Assembly: GCF_051020985.1 (NCBI RefSeq)
Contig: NW_027475312.1
Location: 18,231 to 82,230, forward strand
Reading direction: 5' to 3'
From: Nomia melanderi
Taxonomy: Eukaryota > Arthropoda > Insecta > Hymenoptera > Halictidae
Length of the DNA: 64,000 nucleotides
Below the pieces are notes generated by a model. It searched no databases. It had not been told where the DNA came from and saw nothing but the letters and a program-made list of their open reading frames with translations. The position numbers and the translations under genes were made by a program. Below, in pieces: positions 46,401-60,600 of the stretch (the stretch's first letter is position 1; every line of letters begins with the position of its first letter).

Positions 46401-48300
46401 TGTTATGCGAGTATACTTTGATCGTTGCTATAATGCCGAGAAACGACCTGGATCTGTATTATACGAGTGCAAATTGATCTTAGCCATAAGGGCAATAAGC
46501 CATCTGGATGTGTGTTATGCGTGTACACTTTGATTTCAGCCATAATGCCGAGAAGTGTTCTGGATGTGTGTTATGCGAGTACACTTTGATGTTAGCCATA
46601 CGGACGAGAAGCGATATGGATTTGGGTTATACGGGTGCACTTTGATCCTAGCCATAAGACCGAGAAGCGATCTGGATGTGTGTTATGCGAGTACACTTCG
46701 ATCGTAGCCATAAGGCCGAGCAGCGATCTGGTTTTGGGTTATTCGAGTACACTTTGATCTTATCCATCAGGACGAGAAGCGATCTGGATGTGTGTTATGC
46801 GAGTACACTTTGCTCTCATCAATAAGGCCGAGAAGCGTTGTGGATGTGTGTTATCCCAGCTCGCTTTGATCTTAGCCATAAGGCCTAGAATCGACTTGGA
46901 TGTGTGTTATGCAAGTACACCTTGATCTTAGCCATACGGCAGAGCAGCGATCTGGATTTGCGTTATTCGTGTACATTTTGATCTTAGACATAATTCCGAG
47001 AGGCTATGTGGAGATGTGTTATGCGAGTACACTTCGATCGTAGCCATAAGGCCGAGCATCGACCTGGATTTGGTTTATTCGAGTACACTTTGATCTTACC
47101 CATAAGGCCGACAAGCGATATGGATGTGGGTTATGCGAGTGCACTTTGATCTTAGCCATAAGGCCGAGAAGCGATATCGATGTGTGGTATGGGAATACAC
47201 TTTGATCTTAGCCATAAAGCCGAGAAGCGATCTGGATTTGGGTTATTCGATTGCACTATGATCTTAGCCAAAGGCCGAGTAGTGATCTAGATGTGTGTTA
47301 TGCGAGTACGCCCTGATCTTAGCCCTAAGTCCGAGAAGCAATCTGGATTTGTGTTATGCGTGTACATTTTAAATCTCAGCCATAAGGCCGAGACGCGATC
47401 TGGATGTGTGTTATGCGATAACACTCTGTTCATAGCCACAAGGCCCAATAAACGAGCTGGATTTGGGTCATGCGAGTACACTTTGATCACATCCATGAGG
47501 CCGAGAAGCGAACTGGATGTCTGACATGCGTGTACACTTTGATCTTAGCAATATGGCCGAGGAGCGATCTGCATGGGTGTTATGCGAGTACACTTTGACC
47601 TTAGACATGCGACCGAGGAGCGATCTGGATTTGGGTTATTCGTGTGCACTTTGATCTTAGCCATACGGCTCAGCTGCGATATGGATTTGGGTTGTTCGTG
47701 TACACTTTGATCTTAGCCATACGGCCGAGCTGCGATATGGATTTGGGTTGTTCGTGTACACTTTGATCTTAGCCATACGGCCGAGCTGCGATATGGATTT
47801 GGGTTGTTCGTGCACACTTTGATCTTAGCCATAAGCCCGAGAAGCGATCTGGATGTATGTTATACGAGTGCACTTTGATCCTAGCCATCAGGCCGAGAAG
47901 CGTTCTGGATGTGTGTTATGCGAGTGCACTTTCATCTTAGCCACAATGCCGAGAAGCGATCTGGATGTGCGTTATGCGGCTACACTTTGATCTTATCCAT
48001 ACGGCCGAGCAGCGATCTGGATTTGGGTTATTAGTGTACACTTTGATCTTAGCTATAAGGCCGAGAACTGACCTGGATGTGTGTTTTACGAGTACACTTT
48101 GATCATAGCCATAAGGCCGAGAAGCGACCTAGATTTGGGATATTCGAGTACACTTTGGTCTTAGCCATAATGGCGATAAGCGATCTGGATTTGGTTTATT
48201 CGAGTACACTTTGATCTTTGCAAAGACGGGGAAGTGATCTGCATGTGTGTTAACAGAGTACATGTTGTGACTAACCGCCAGATCCGAGATGCGTTCTACG
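19467..48300 (-). repeat. Main 56-bp satellite array derived from U2 snRNA 5' end
   Basis: Roughly 515 tandem monomers; consensus on + starts GATCTTAGCCATAAGGCCGA, period 56 with common 55- and 57-bp variants. On the minus strand each monomer begins ATCGCTTCTCGGCCTTATGG, then CTAAGATCAAAGTGTA: 36 nt that, from memory, equal the start of insect U2 snRNA, followed by a 20-nt spacer CTCGCATAACACACATCCAG. Long open frames on both strands (for example those reading MCVMRVHFDLSH) arise because three monomers make about 56 codons; they have no start signals, vary freely and are not genes. Large internal duplications are present. No other gene is seen in this interval. Confidence 0.93.
33559..34060 (-). 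repeat. Example of the 167-bp trimeric higher-order unit
   Basis: Three monomer types follow each other: one of 56 bp with ACGGACGAGCAGCG and TTATTCG, one of 55 bp with GATCATATCC and GGCCGAAAGCG, and one of 56 bp with GATGCTAGCC, GATCGGG and GTCATGCG. The trimer of 167 bp repeats at 33559, 33726 and 33893, and again at 37073/37240 and 38190/38357. The same trimer occurs in many other parts of the array. Confidence 0.85.
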
Positions 48301-48633
48301 CTAACTGTTACTCGTATAATACACACCCACATCGCTTCTCGGCCGTACGGGTAATATCATTGTGTCAACGCATAATGCAGACCCAGGTCGCTTCTCTGCC
48401 TTAAGGCTAAGATCGCCGTGTACTCGCATAGACAGATCCAGGCCTCTTGTTGGGCTTATGGAAAAGACGAAAGTGTACTCGCTTTACACATATTCAGACC
48501 GCTTCTCCGCTGTACGGACAATATAAACGTGTAATCGCATAACATTGATACAGGTCGCTTTCTCTGCATTATGGACAAGATAAACGGGTACTCGTATATC
48601 ACAGTTCCATATCTCTTCTGCGCATTATGGCTA
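48301..48633 (+). repeat. Right border monomers of the 56-bp satellite, reversed
   Basis: About six highly diverged monomers with the U2-like motif on + (ATCGCTTCTCGGCCGTACGG near 48330, GGTCGCTTCTCTGCCTTAAG near 48386, and so on). The last ends in ATTATGGCTAAAGC and merges into the 10-bp repeat. This mirrors the left border at 19308-19466. Confidence 0.84.
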
Positions 48634-51600
48634 AAGCTATATAGAACAATGCGAAACTATATCAAACTGGATCAAACGATATGAAACTATATAAGGCTAC
48701 ATAAAACTGTGTAAGACTATAATAAATCTATACGAAACTATATAAAACTATATAGAAATATGTAAAATTATATTAATCTATGTAAAACTATTTTAAATTA
48801 TATAAAACTACATAAAACAATATCAATATATATAAAATAGTATAAAACTACATAAAACATTGTCAATCTATATAAAACTGTATAAAACTAAACAAAACTG
48901 TAGAGATCTATATGAGACTATGTAAAACTATATGAAACTAATGAAACTATATAATACTATGTAAAACAATATAAAACTAATGAAACTATATAAAACTATA
49001 TAAAACTATATAAAACTATATAAAACTATACGAAAGTATATAAAACTATATTAAACAATATAAAAGTATATAAAACTATATAAAACTATATAAAACTATA
49101 TAAAACTATAAAAAACTAACAAAACTATATAAAACATTATAAAACTGCATAAAACTATATATAACTATATAAAACTAAGGAAAACTACATTAAACATATA
49201 AAACGACGTAAAACTATATAAACCTATATAAAACTAATAATACTATATACACCTATATAAAACTATATAAAACTATGTAAAACTATATAAAACTATATAA
49301 AACTATATAACACTATATAAAACTATATAAACTATATAACACTATATAAAACTATTAAGACTATATAAAACTATATAAAACTATATAAAACCATATAAAA
49401 CTATATAAAACTATATAAAACTATATAAAACTAATAAAACTATATAAAACTATATAAAACTATATAAAACTATATAAAACTAAAAAAACTATAAAAAACT
49501 ATATAAAACTATATAAAACTAATAAAACTATATAAAACTATATGAAACTAAAAAAACTATATAAAACTATAAAAAACTAGATAAAACTATATAAAACTTT
49601 ATAGTACTATACAAAACTGTATAAAACTAATAAAACTATATAAAACTATATAATAACCTATAAAACTATGTAAAACTGTATAAAGCTAACAAAACTATAT
49701 AAAACTATATAAACCTCTATAAAACTATATAAAACTATATAAAACTATATAAAAATATATAAAACTAACAAAACTATATAAAACAATATAAAACTTTATA
49801 AAACTCGATAAAATTATATCAAACAATATCAAACTACATAAAAGTATATAAAACTCTATAAAACTATGCATAACTATTTAAAACTATATAAAACTATATA
49901 AAACTATATAAAACTATATAAAACTATATAAAACTCTATAAAATTATATAACACTATATAAAACTATATAAAACTATATAAAACTATAGAAAACTATATA
50001 AAACTAAACTAACAAAACTATGTAAAACTATATAAACCTCTATAAAACTATGTAGATCTATTTAAAACTATATAAAACTATATAAAACTATATAAAACTA
50101 TATAAAAGTATATAAAACTATAGAAACTATATAAAACTAACAAAACTATACAAACCTATATAAAACTCTATAGAATTATATAAAACTGTATAAAACTATA
50201 TAAAAATATATAAAACTATATAAAACTATATAATACTAACAAACCTATATAAAACTATAAAAAACTATATAAAACCATATAAAACTATTAAAATTATATA
50301 AAACTATATAGTACTATAGAAAAGTGTATAAAACTAATAAAACTATATAAAACTATATAATAACCTATAAAACTATGTAAAACTGTATAAAACTAACAAA
50401 ACTATATAAAACTATATAAACCTCTATAAAACTATATAAACCTCTATAAAACTATATAAAACTATATAAAACTATATAAAAATATATAAAACTAACAAAA
50501 CTATATAAAACAATATAAAACTTTATAAAACTCTATAAAACTATATCAAACAATATCAAACTATATAAAACTCTATAAAACTATGCATAACTATATAAAA
50601 CTATATAAAACTATATAAAACTATATAAAACTATATAAAACTATATAAAACTATATAAAACTATATAAAACTATATAAAACTATATAAAACTATATAAAA
50701 CTATATAAAACTATATAAACTATATAAAACTATATAAAACTATATAAAACAATATAAAACTGTATAAAACTATATAAAACTATATAAAACTATATAAAAC
50801 TGAGCAAAACTATATAAAGCTATATAAAACAATATAAAACTCTATAAAACAGTATAAAAATGTATAAAACTATATAGAACTACATAAAACTAATAAAACC
50901 ATATAAAATTCTATAAAACTATATAAAACTATATAAAACTATATAAAACTAATAAAACTATATAAAAATATATAAAACTATATAAAACTAATAAAACTAT
51001 ATGAAACTATATGAAACTATATAAAACTATATAAAACTAACAAAACTATATAAAACTGTAAAAAACTATATAAAACTGTATAAAACTATTAAAATTATAT
51101 AAAACTATATGGTACTATATAAAACTATATAAAACTATTAAAACTATAAAAACTATATAAAACTATATAAAACTATAAAAAACTATAAAAAACTATATAA
51201 AAATAACAAAACTATATCAAACTATAAAAAACTATATAAAACTGTATAAAACTATATAATAATATATAAAAATAACAAAATTACATAAACCTCTATAAAA
51301 CTATATAAAACTATATAAAACTATATAAAACTGTATAAAACTATATAAAACTAATAAAATTAAATAAAACTATATAGTACTATATAAAACTATATAAAAC
51401 TATATAAAACTGTATAAAACTATATAAAACTAATAAAATTAAATAAAACTATATAGTACTATATAAAACTATATAAAACTAATAAAACTAATAAAACTAT
51501 AAAAACTATATAGTACTATATAAAACTATATAAAACTATATAAAACTAACAAAACTATATAAAACTATAAAAAACTATATAAAACTATAAAAACTATATA

Positions 51601-54600
51601 GTACTATATAAAACTATATAAAACTATATAAAGCTAACAAAACTATATAAAACTATAAAAAACTATATAAAACTATATAAAACTATTAAAATTATATAAA
51701 ACTATATAGTACTATATAAAACAGTATAAAACTAATAAAACTATATAATACCCTATAAAACTATGTAAAACTGTATAAAACTAATAAAACTATATAAAAC
51801 TATATAAAACTATATAAAACTATATAAAAATATATAAAACTAACCAAACTATATAAAAGTATATAAAACTTTATAAAACTCTATAAAACTATATCAAACA
51901 ATATCAAACTATATAAAACTATATAAAACTCTATAAAACTATATAGATCTATTTAAAACTATATAAAACTATATAAAAATATAAAAAACTCTATAAAACT
52001 ATATAAAACTATATAAAACTATATAAAACTATATAAAGCTATAAAAAACTAATAAAACTATATAAAAATAGATAAAACTATATAAAACTAATAAAACAAT
52101 ATAAAACTATATAAAACTATATAAAACTATATAAAACTAACATAACTATATAAAACTATAAAAAACTGTATAAAACTATATAAAACAATATAAAACTGTA
52201 TAAAACTAAATAAATCTATATCAAACAATATCAAACTATATAAAACTATATAAAACTCTATAAAACTATATCAAACAATATCAAACTATATAAAACTATA
52301 TCAAACTCTATAAAACTATATAGATCTATTTAAAACTATATAAAACTATATAAAAATATACAAAACTATTTAAAACTGTATAATACTATATAAAACTATA
52401 TAAAGCTATATAAGACTATATAAAACTATATAAAACTATATAAAACTATATAAAACTATATAAAACTATATAAACTATATAAAACTATATAAATCTATAT
52501 AAAACTATTAAAATTATATAAAACTATATAGTATTATATAAAACTGTAGAAAACTAATAAAACTATATAAAACTATATAATACCCTATAAAACTAACAAA
52601 ACTATGTAAACCTATATAAACCTCTATAAAACTATATAACACTATATAAAACTATGTAAATCTGTATAAAACTAACAAAACTAGGTAAAACTATATAAAC
52701 CTCTATAAAACTATATAAAACTATATAAAAATATATAAAACTAACAGAACTATATAAAACTATATAAAACTTTATAAAACTAATAAAACTATATAAAACT
52801 ATATAAAACTATATAATACTAACAAACCTATATAAAACTATAAAAAACTATATAAAACTATATAAAACTATTAAAATTATATAAAACTATATAGTACTAT
52901 ATAAAACTGTATAAAACTAATAAAACTATATAAAACTATACAATAACCTATAAAACTATGTAAAACTGTATAAAACTAACAAAACTATATAAAACTATAT
53001 AAACCTCTATAAAACTATATAAAACTATATAAAACTATATAAAAATATATAAAACTAACAAAACTATATAAAACAATATAAAACTTTATAAACCTCTATA
53101 AAACTATATCAAACTATATCAAACTATATAAAACTATATAAAACTCTATAAAACAATGCATAACTATTTAAAACTATATAAAACTATATAAAACTATATA
53201 AAACAATATAAAACTATATAAAACTATATAAAACTATATAAAACTATATAAAACTATATAAAACTATATAAACTATATAAAACTATATAAAACTATATAA
53301 AACTATATAAAACTATATAAAACTGTATAAAACTAATAAAACTATATAAAACTATATAATACCCTATAAAACTATGTAAATCTGTATAAAACTAACAAAA
53401 CTATATAAAACTATATAAACCTCTATAAAACTATATAAAACTATATAAAACTATATAAAAATATATAAAACTAACAAAACCATATAAAACAATATAAAAC
53501 TTTATAAAACTCTATAAAACTATATCAAACAATATCAAACTATATAAAATTATATAAAACTCTATAAAACTGTGCATAACTATTTAAAACTATATAAAAC
53601 TTTATAAAACTCTATAAAACTATATTAAACTCTATAAAACTATATAACACTATATAAAACTATATAAAACTATATAAAACTATATAAAACTATATAAAAC
53701 TATATAAAACTATATAAAACTATATAAAGCTATATAATACTATGTAAAACTATAAAAAGCTATATAAAACTATGTAAAACTATAAAAAACTATATAAAAC
53801 TAACAAAACTATATAAACCTATATAAAACTCTATAGAACTATATAAAACTATATAAAACTGTATAGAACTAATAAAACTATATAAAACTATATAATACCC
53901 TATAAAACTATGTAAATCTGTATAAAACTAACAAAACTAGGTAAAACTATATAAAACTCTATAAAACTATATAAAACTATATAAAAATATATAAAACTAA
54001 CAGAACTATATAAAACTATATAAAACTTTATACAACTAATAAAACTATATAAAACTATATAAATCATTACATTACTATATAAAAGTAATTAAACTATATA
54101 AAACTGTATAAAACTATATAACACTATATAAAACTGTATAAAACTATATAAAACTATAAAAAACTATATAAAACTAACAAAACTATATAAACCTACATAA
54201 AACTCTATAGAACTATATAAAACTATATAAAACTATATAAAATTATATAAAACTATATAAAACTATATAAAACAGTATAATACTATATAAAACTATATAA
54301 AGCTATATAAGACTATATAAAACTATATGAAACTTAATAAAACTATATATAACTAACAAAACTATAAGAACCTATATAAAACTCTATAGAACTATAAAAA
54401 ACTATCTGAAACTATATAAAGCTATATAAAAATATATAAACCTATATAAATCTATATAAAACTATATATAACTAACAAAACTATATAAAACTATATAAAA
54501 CTATATTAAACTATATAAAGCTATATAAAACTATATAAAACTATATAAAACTATATAAAACTAACAAAACCATATAAAACTATAAAAAAACTATATAAAA

Positions 54601-57600
54601 CTATATAAAACTATTAAAATTATATAATACTATATAGTACTATATAAAACTGTATAAAACTAATAAAACTATATAAAACTATATAAAAATATATGAAACT
54701 ATATAAAACTATATAAAACTATATAAAACTAATAAAACTATATAAAACTATATAAAACTAAGAAAACTATATAAAACTATAAAAAACTATATGAAACTAT
54801 ATAAAACTTTATAGTACTATACAAAACTGTATAAAACTAATAAAACTATATAAAGCTATATAATAACCTATAAAACTATGTAAAACTGTATAAAGCTACC
54901 AAAACTATATAAAACTATATAAACCTCTATAACACTATATAAAACTATATAATACTATATAAAAATATAGAAAACTAACAAAACAATATAAAACAATATA
55001 AAACTTTATAAAACTCTATAAAACCATATCAAACAATATCAAACTATATAAAATTATATAAAACTCTATAAAACTATGCATAACTATTTAAAACTATATA
55101 AAACTATATAAAACTATATAAAACTATATAAAACTGTATAAAACTATATAAAAATATATAAAACTATATAAAACAATATAAAACTATATAAAACTATATA
55201 AAACTATATAAAACTATATAAAACTATATAAAACTATATAAACTATATAAAACTATATAAAACTATATAAAACAATATAAAACTGTATAAAACTATATAA
55301 AACTATATAAAACTATATAAAACTGAGCAAAAATATAAAGCTATATAAAACAATATAAGACTCTATAAAACAGTATAAAAATGTATAAAACTATATAGAA
55401 CTACATAAAACTAATAAAATTATATAAAATTCTATAAAACTATATAAAACTATATAAAACTATATAAAACTATATAAAACTATATAAAGCTATAAAAAAA
55501 CTAATAAAACTATATAAAAATAGATAAAACTATATAAAACTAATAAAACAATATAAAACTATATAAAACTATATAAAACTATATAAAACTAACATAACTA
55601 TATAAAACTATATAAAACTGTATAAAACTATATAAAACAATATAAAACTGTATAAAACTATATAAATCTATATCAAACAATTTCAAACTATATAAAACTA
55701 TATAAAACTCTATAAAACTATATCAAACAATATCAAACTATATAAAACTATATCAAACTCTATAAAACTATATAGATCTATTTAAAACTATATAAAACTA
55801 TATAAAAATATACAAAACTCTATAAAACTATATAAAACTATATAAAACAATATAAAGCTATAAAAAAACTAATAAAACTATATAAAACTATATAAAACAT
55901 TATAACACTATATAAAACTATATAAAACAATATAAAACTATATAAAACTATATAAAATTACCTAAAACTAATAAAACTATATAAAACTATATAAAACTAT
56001 ATAAAATTACATAAAACTAATAAAACTATATAAAAGTATATAAAAATATATAAAACTATATAAAATTACATAAAACTAATATAACTATATAAAACTATAT
56101 AAAACTTTAAAAATTATATAAAACTATATAGTATTATATAAAACTGTATAAAACTAATAAAACTATATAAAACTATATAAAACTTTATAAAACTAATAAA
56201 ACTATATAAAACTATATAAAACATTATAAAACTATATAAAACTATATAAAACTATATAACACTATATAAAACTATATAAAACTATATAAAACTATATAAA
56301 ACTATATAAAACTATATAAAGCTATATAATACTATGTAAAACTATAAAAAGCTATATAAAACTATGTAAAACTATAAAAAACTATATAAAACTAACAAAA
56401 CTATATAAACCTATATAAAACTCTATAGAACTATATAAAACTATATAAAACTGTATAAAACTAATAAAACTATATAAAACTATATAATACCCTATAAAAC
56501 TATGTAAATCTGTATAAAACTAACAAAACTAGGTAAAACTATATAAACCTCTATAAAACTATATAAAACTATATAAAAATATATAAAACTATATAAAACA
56601 TTATAAAACTATATAAAAGTAATTAAACTATATAAAACTGTATAAAACTATATAACACTATATAAAACTGTATAAAACTATATAAAACTACAAAAAACTA
56701 TATAAAACTAACAAAACTATGTAAACCTACATAAAACTCTATAGAACTATATAAAAGTATATAAAACTATATAAAACTATATAAAACTATATAAAACTAT
56801 ATAAAACTATTTAAAACTGTATAATACTATATAAAACTATATAAAGCTATATAAGACTATATAAAACTATATAAAACTATATAAAACTATATAAAACTAT
56901 ATAAAACTATATAAACTATATAAAACTATATAAAACTATATAAAACTATTAAAATTATATAAAACTATATAGTATTATATAAAACTGTAGAAAACTAATA
57001 AAACTATATAAAACTATATAATACCCTATAAAACTAACAAAACTATGTAAACCTATATAAACCTCTATAAAACTATATAACACTATATAAAACTATGTAA
57101 ATCTGTATAAAACTAACAAAACTAGGTAAAACTATATAAACCTCTATAAAACTATATAAAACTATATAAAAATATATAAAACTAACAGAACTATATAAAA
57201 CTATATAAAACTTTATAAAACTAATAAAACTATATAAAACTATATAAATCATTACATTACTATATAAAAGTAATTAAACTATATAAAACTGTATAAAACT
57301 ATATAACACTATATAAAACTATATAAAACTATATAAAACTATATAAGACTATACAAAACTAACAAAACTATATAAAACTAGTAAAACTATATAAACCTCT
57401 ATAAAACTATATAACACTATATAAAACTATGTAAAAATATATAAAACTAACAGAACTATATTAAACTATATAAAACTTTATAAAAATAATAAAACTATAT
57501 AAAACTATATAAAACATTATAAAACTATATAAAACTATATAAAACATTATAAAACTATATAAAAGTAATTAAACTATATAAAACTGTATAAAACTATATA

Positions 57601-60600
57601 ACACTATATAAAACTCTATAAAACTATATAACACTATATAAAAATATAGAAAACTAACAAAACAATATAAAACAATATAAAACTTTATAAAACTCTATAA
57701 AACTATATCAAACAATATCAAACTATATAAAATTATATAAAACTCTATAAAACTATGCATAACTATTTAAAACTATATAAAACTATTTAAAACTATATAA
57801 AACTATATAAAACTATATAAAACTATATAAAACTATATAAAACTCTATAAAACTATATAACACTATATAAAACTATATAAAACTATATAAAACTATAAAA
57901 AACTATATAAAACTATATAAAACTATATAAAACTATATAAAACTAACAAAACTATATAAAACTATAAAAAACTATATAAAACTATGTAAGACTATATAAA
58001 ACTATTAAAATTATATAAAACTATATAGTACTATTTAGAACTGTATAAAACTAATAAAACTATATAAAACTATATAATACCCTATAAAACTATGTAAATC
58101 TGTATAAAACTAGCAAAACTATGTAAAACTATATAAACCTCTATAAAACTATATAACACTATATAAAACTTTATAAAACCAATAAAACTATACAAAACTA
58201 TAAAAAACTATATAAAAGTAACAAAACTATATAAAACTATATAAAACTATATAAAACTAATAAACCTATAAAAAAATATATAAAAATAACAAAACTATAT
58301 CAAACTATAAAAAACTATATAAAACTATATGAAACTATTAAAATTATAGAAAACTATATAGTACTGTATAAAAATATATAATACCCTATAAAACTATGTA
58401 AAACTGTATAAAACTAACAAAACTATATAAAACCATATAAACCTCTATAAAACTATATAAAACTATATAAAAATATATAAAACTAACAAAACTATATAAA
58501 ACTATATAAAACTTTATAAAACTCTATAAAACTATATCAAACAATATCAAACTATATAAAACTATATAAAACTCTATAAAACTATGTAGATCTATTTAAA
58601 ACTATATAAAACTATATAAAAATATACAAAACTCTATAAAACTATATAAAACTATATAAAGCTATATAAAACTAACAAAACTAAACAAACCTATATAAAA
58701 CTCTATAGAACTATATAAAACTGTATAAAGCTATATAAAAATATATAAAACTATATAAAACTATATAATACTAACAAAACTATATAAAACTATAAAAAAC
58801 TATATAAAACTATATAAAACTATTAAAATTATATAAAACTATATAGTACTATATAAAACTGTATAAAACTAATAAAACCATATTAAACTATATAATAATC
58901 TATAAAACTATGTAAAGCTGTATAAAACTAACAAAACTATATAAACCTATATAAACCTCTATAAAACTATATAAAACTATATAAAACTATATAAAACTCT
59001 ATAAAACTATATAACACTATATAAAACTATATAAAACTATATAAAACTATATAAAACTATATAAAGCTATATAAAAATATATAAACCTATATAAAACTAT
59101 ATAAAACTATATAAAACTATATAAAACTATATAAAACTATATAAAACTCTGTAAAACTATATAACATTATATAAAACTATATAAAACTATATAAAACTAT
59201 ATGAAACTATATAAAGCTATATAAAAATATATAAACCTATATAAAACTATATAAAACTATATATAACTAACAAAACTATATAAAACTAGATAAAACTGTA
59301 TAAAACTATATAAAGCTATATAAAACTATATAAAAAAATAAAAAACTATGTAAAACTAACAAAACTATATAAACATATATAAAACTCTATAGAACTATAT
59401 AAAACTGTATAAAACTATATAAAACTATATAAAACTATATAAAACTATATAAAACTATTAAAATTATAGAAAACTATATAGTACTATATAAAAATGTATA
59501 AAACTATATAATAATATATAAAAATAACAAAATTATATAAAATTATATAAAACTTTATAAAACTCTACAAAACTATATAAAATTATATAAAACTATATAA
59601 AAGTAATAAAACTATATAAAACTATATAAAACTATATAAAAGTATATGAAACTAATAAAACTATATAAAACTATATAAAACTATATAAAACTAAAAAAAC
59701 TATATAAAACTATATAAAACTATAAAAAACTATATAAAACTATATAAAACTATATAAAACTATAAAAAACTATATAAAACTCACAAAACTATACAAACCT
59801 AGATAAAACTCTATAGAACTATATAAAACTGTATAAAACTATATAAAACTATATAAAACATTATAAAACTATATAAAAGTAATTAAACTATATAAAACTG
59901 TATAAAACTATATAACACTATATAAAACTATATAAAACTATATAAAACTATATAAAACTATACAAAACTAACAAAACTATATGAAACTACAAAAAACTAT
60001 TAAAATTATATAAAACTATATAGTACTATATAAAACTGTATAAAACTAATAAAACTAACAAAACTATATAAAACTATATTAACCTGTAAAAAAGTATATA
60101 AAACTATATAAAACTATATAGTACTATATAAAACTATATAAAACTAATAATACTATATAAAACTATTTAAAACTATATAAAAATATATAAAACTAACAGA
60201 ACTATATAAAACTATTAAAATTATATAAAACTATATAGTACTATATAAAACTATATAAAACTTTATAAAACTAATAAAACTATATAAACCTACATAAAAC
60301 TCTATAGAACTCTATAAAACTATATAAAACTATATAAAACTATATAAAGCTATATAAAACTATATAAAACTGATAAAACTATATAAAACTATATAAAAGT
60401 AATTAAACAATATAAAACTGTATTAAACTATATAAAACTATATAGTACTATATAAAACTGTATAAAACTAATAAAACTAACAAAACTATATAAAACTATA
60501 TAAACCTCTAAAAAAGTATATAAAATTATATAAAACTATATAAAACTATATAAAACTATATAAAACTATATAAAACTATATAAAACTATATAAAACTCTA

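Noticed and set aside
19467..48300. CRISPR-like array (regular repeat plus spacer)
   Set aside because: The whole 56-bp unit is conserved, there are no unique spacers, and the context is eukaryotic.
19916..48332. Dozens of open frames of 62-122 codons on both strands in the satellite
   Set aside because: They repeat one motif with the satellite period, occur on both strands at once, and shift frame with each 55- or 57-bp monomer. They are by-products of tandem repetition, not genes.
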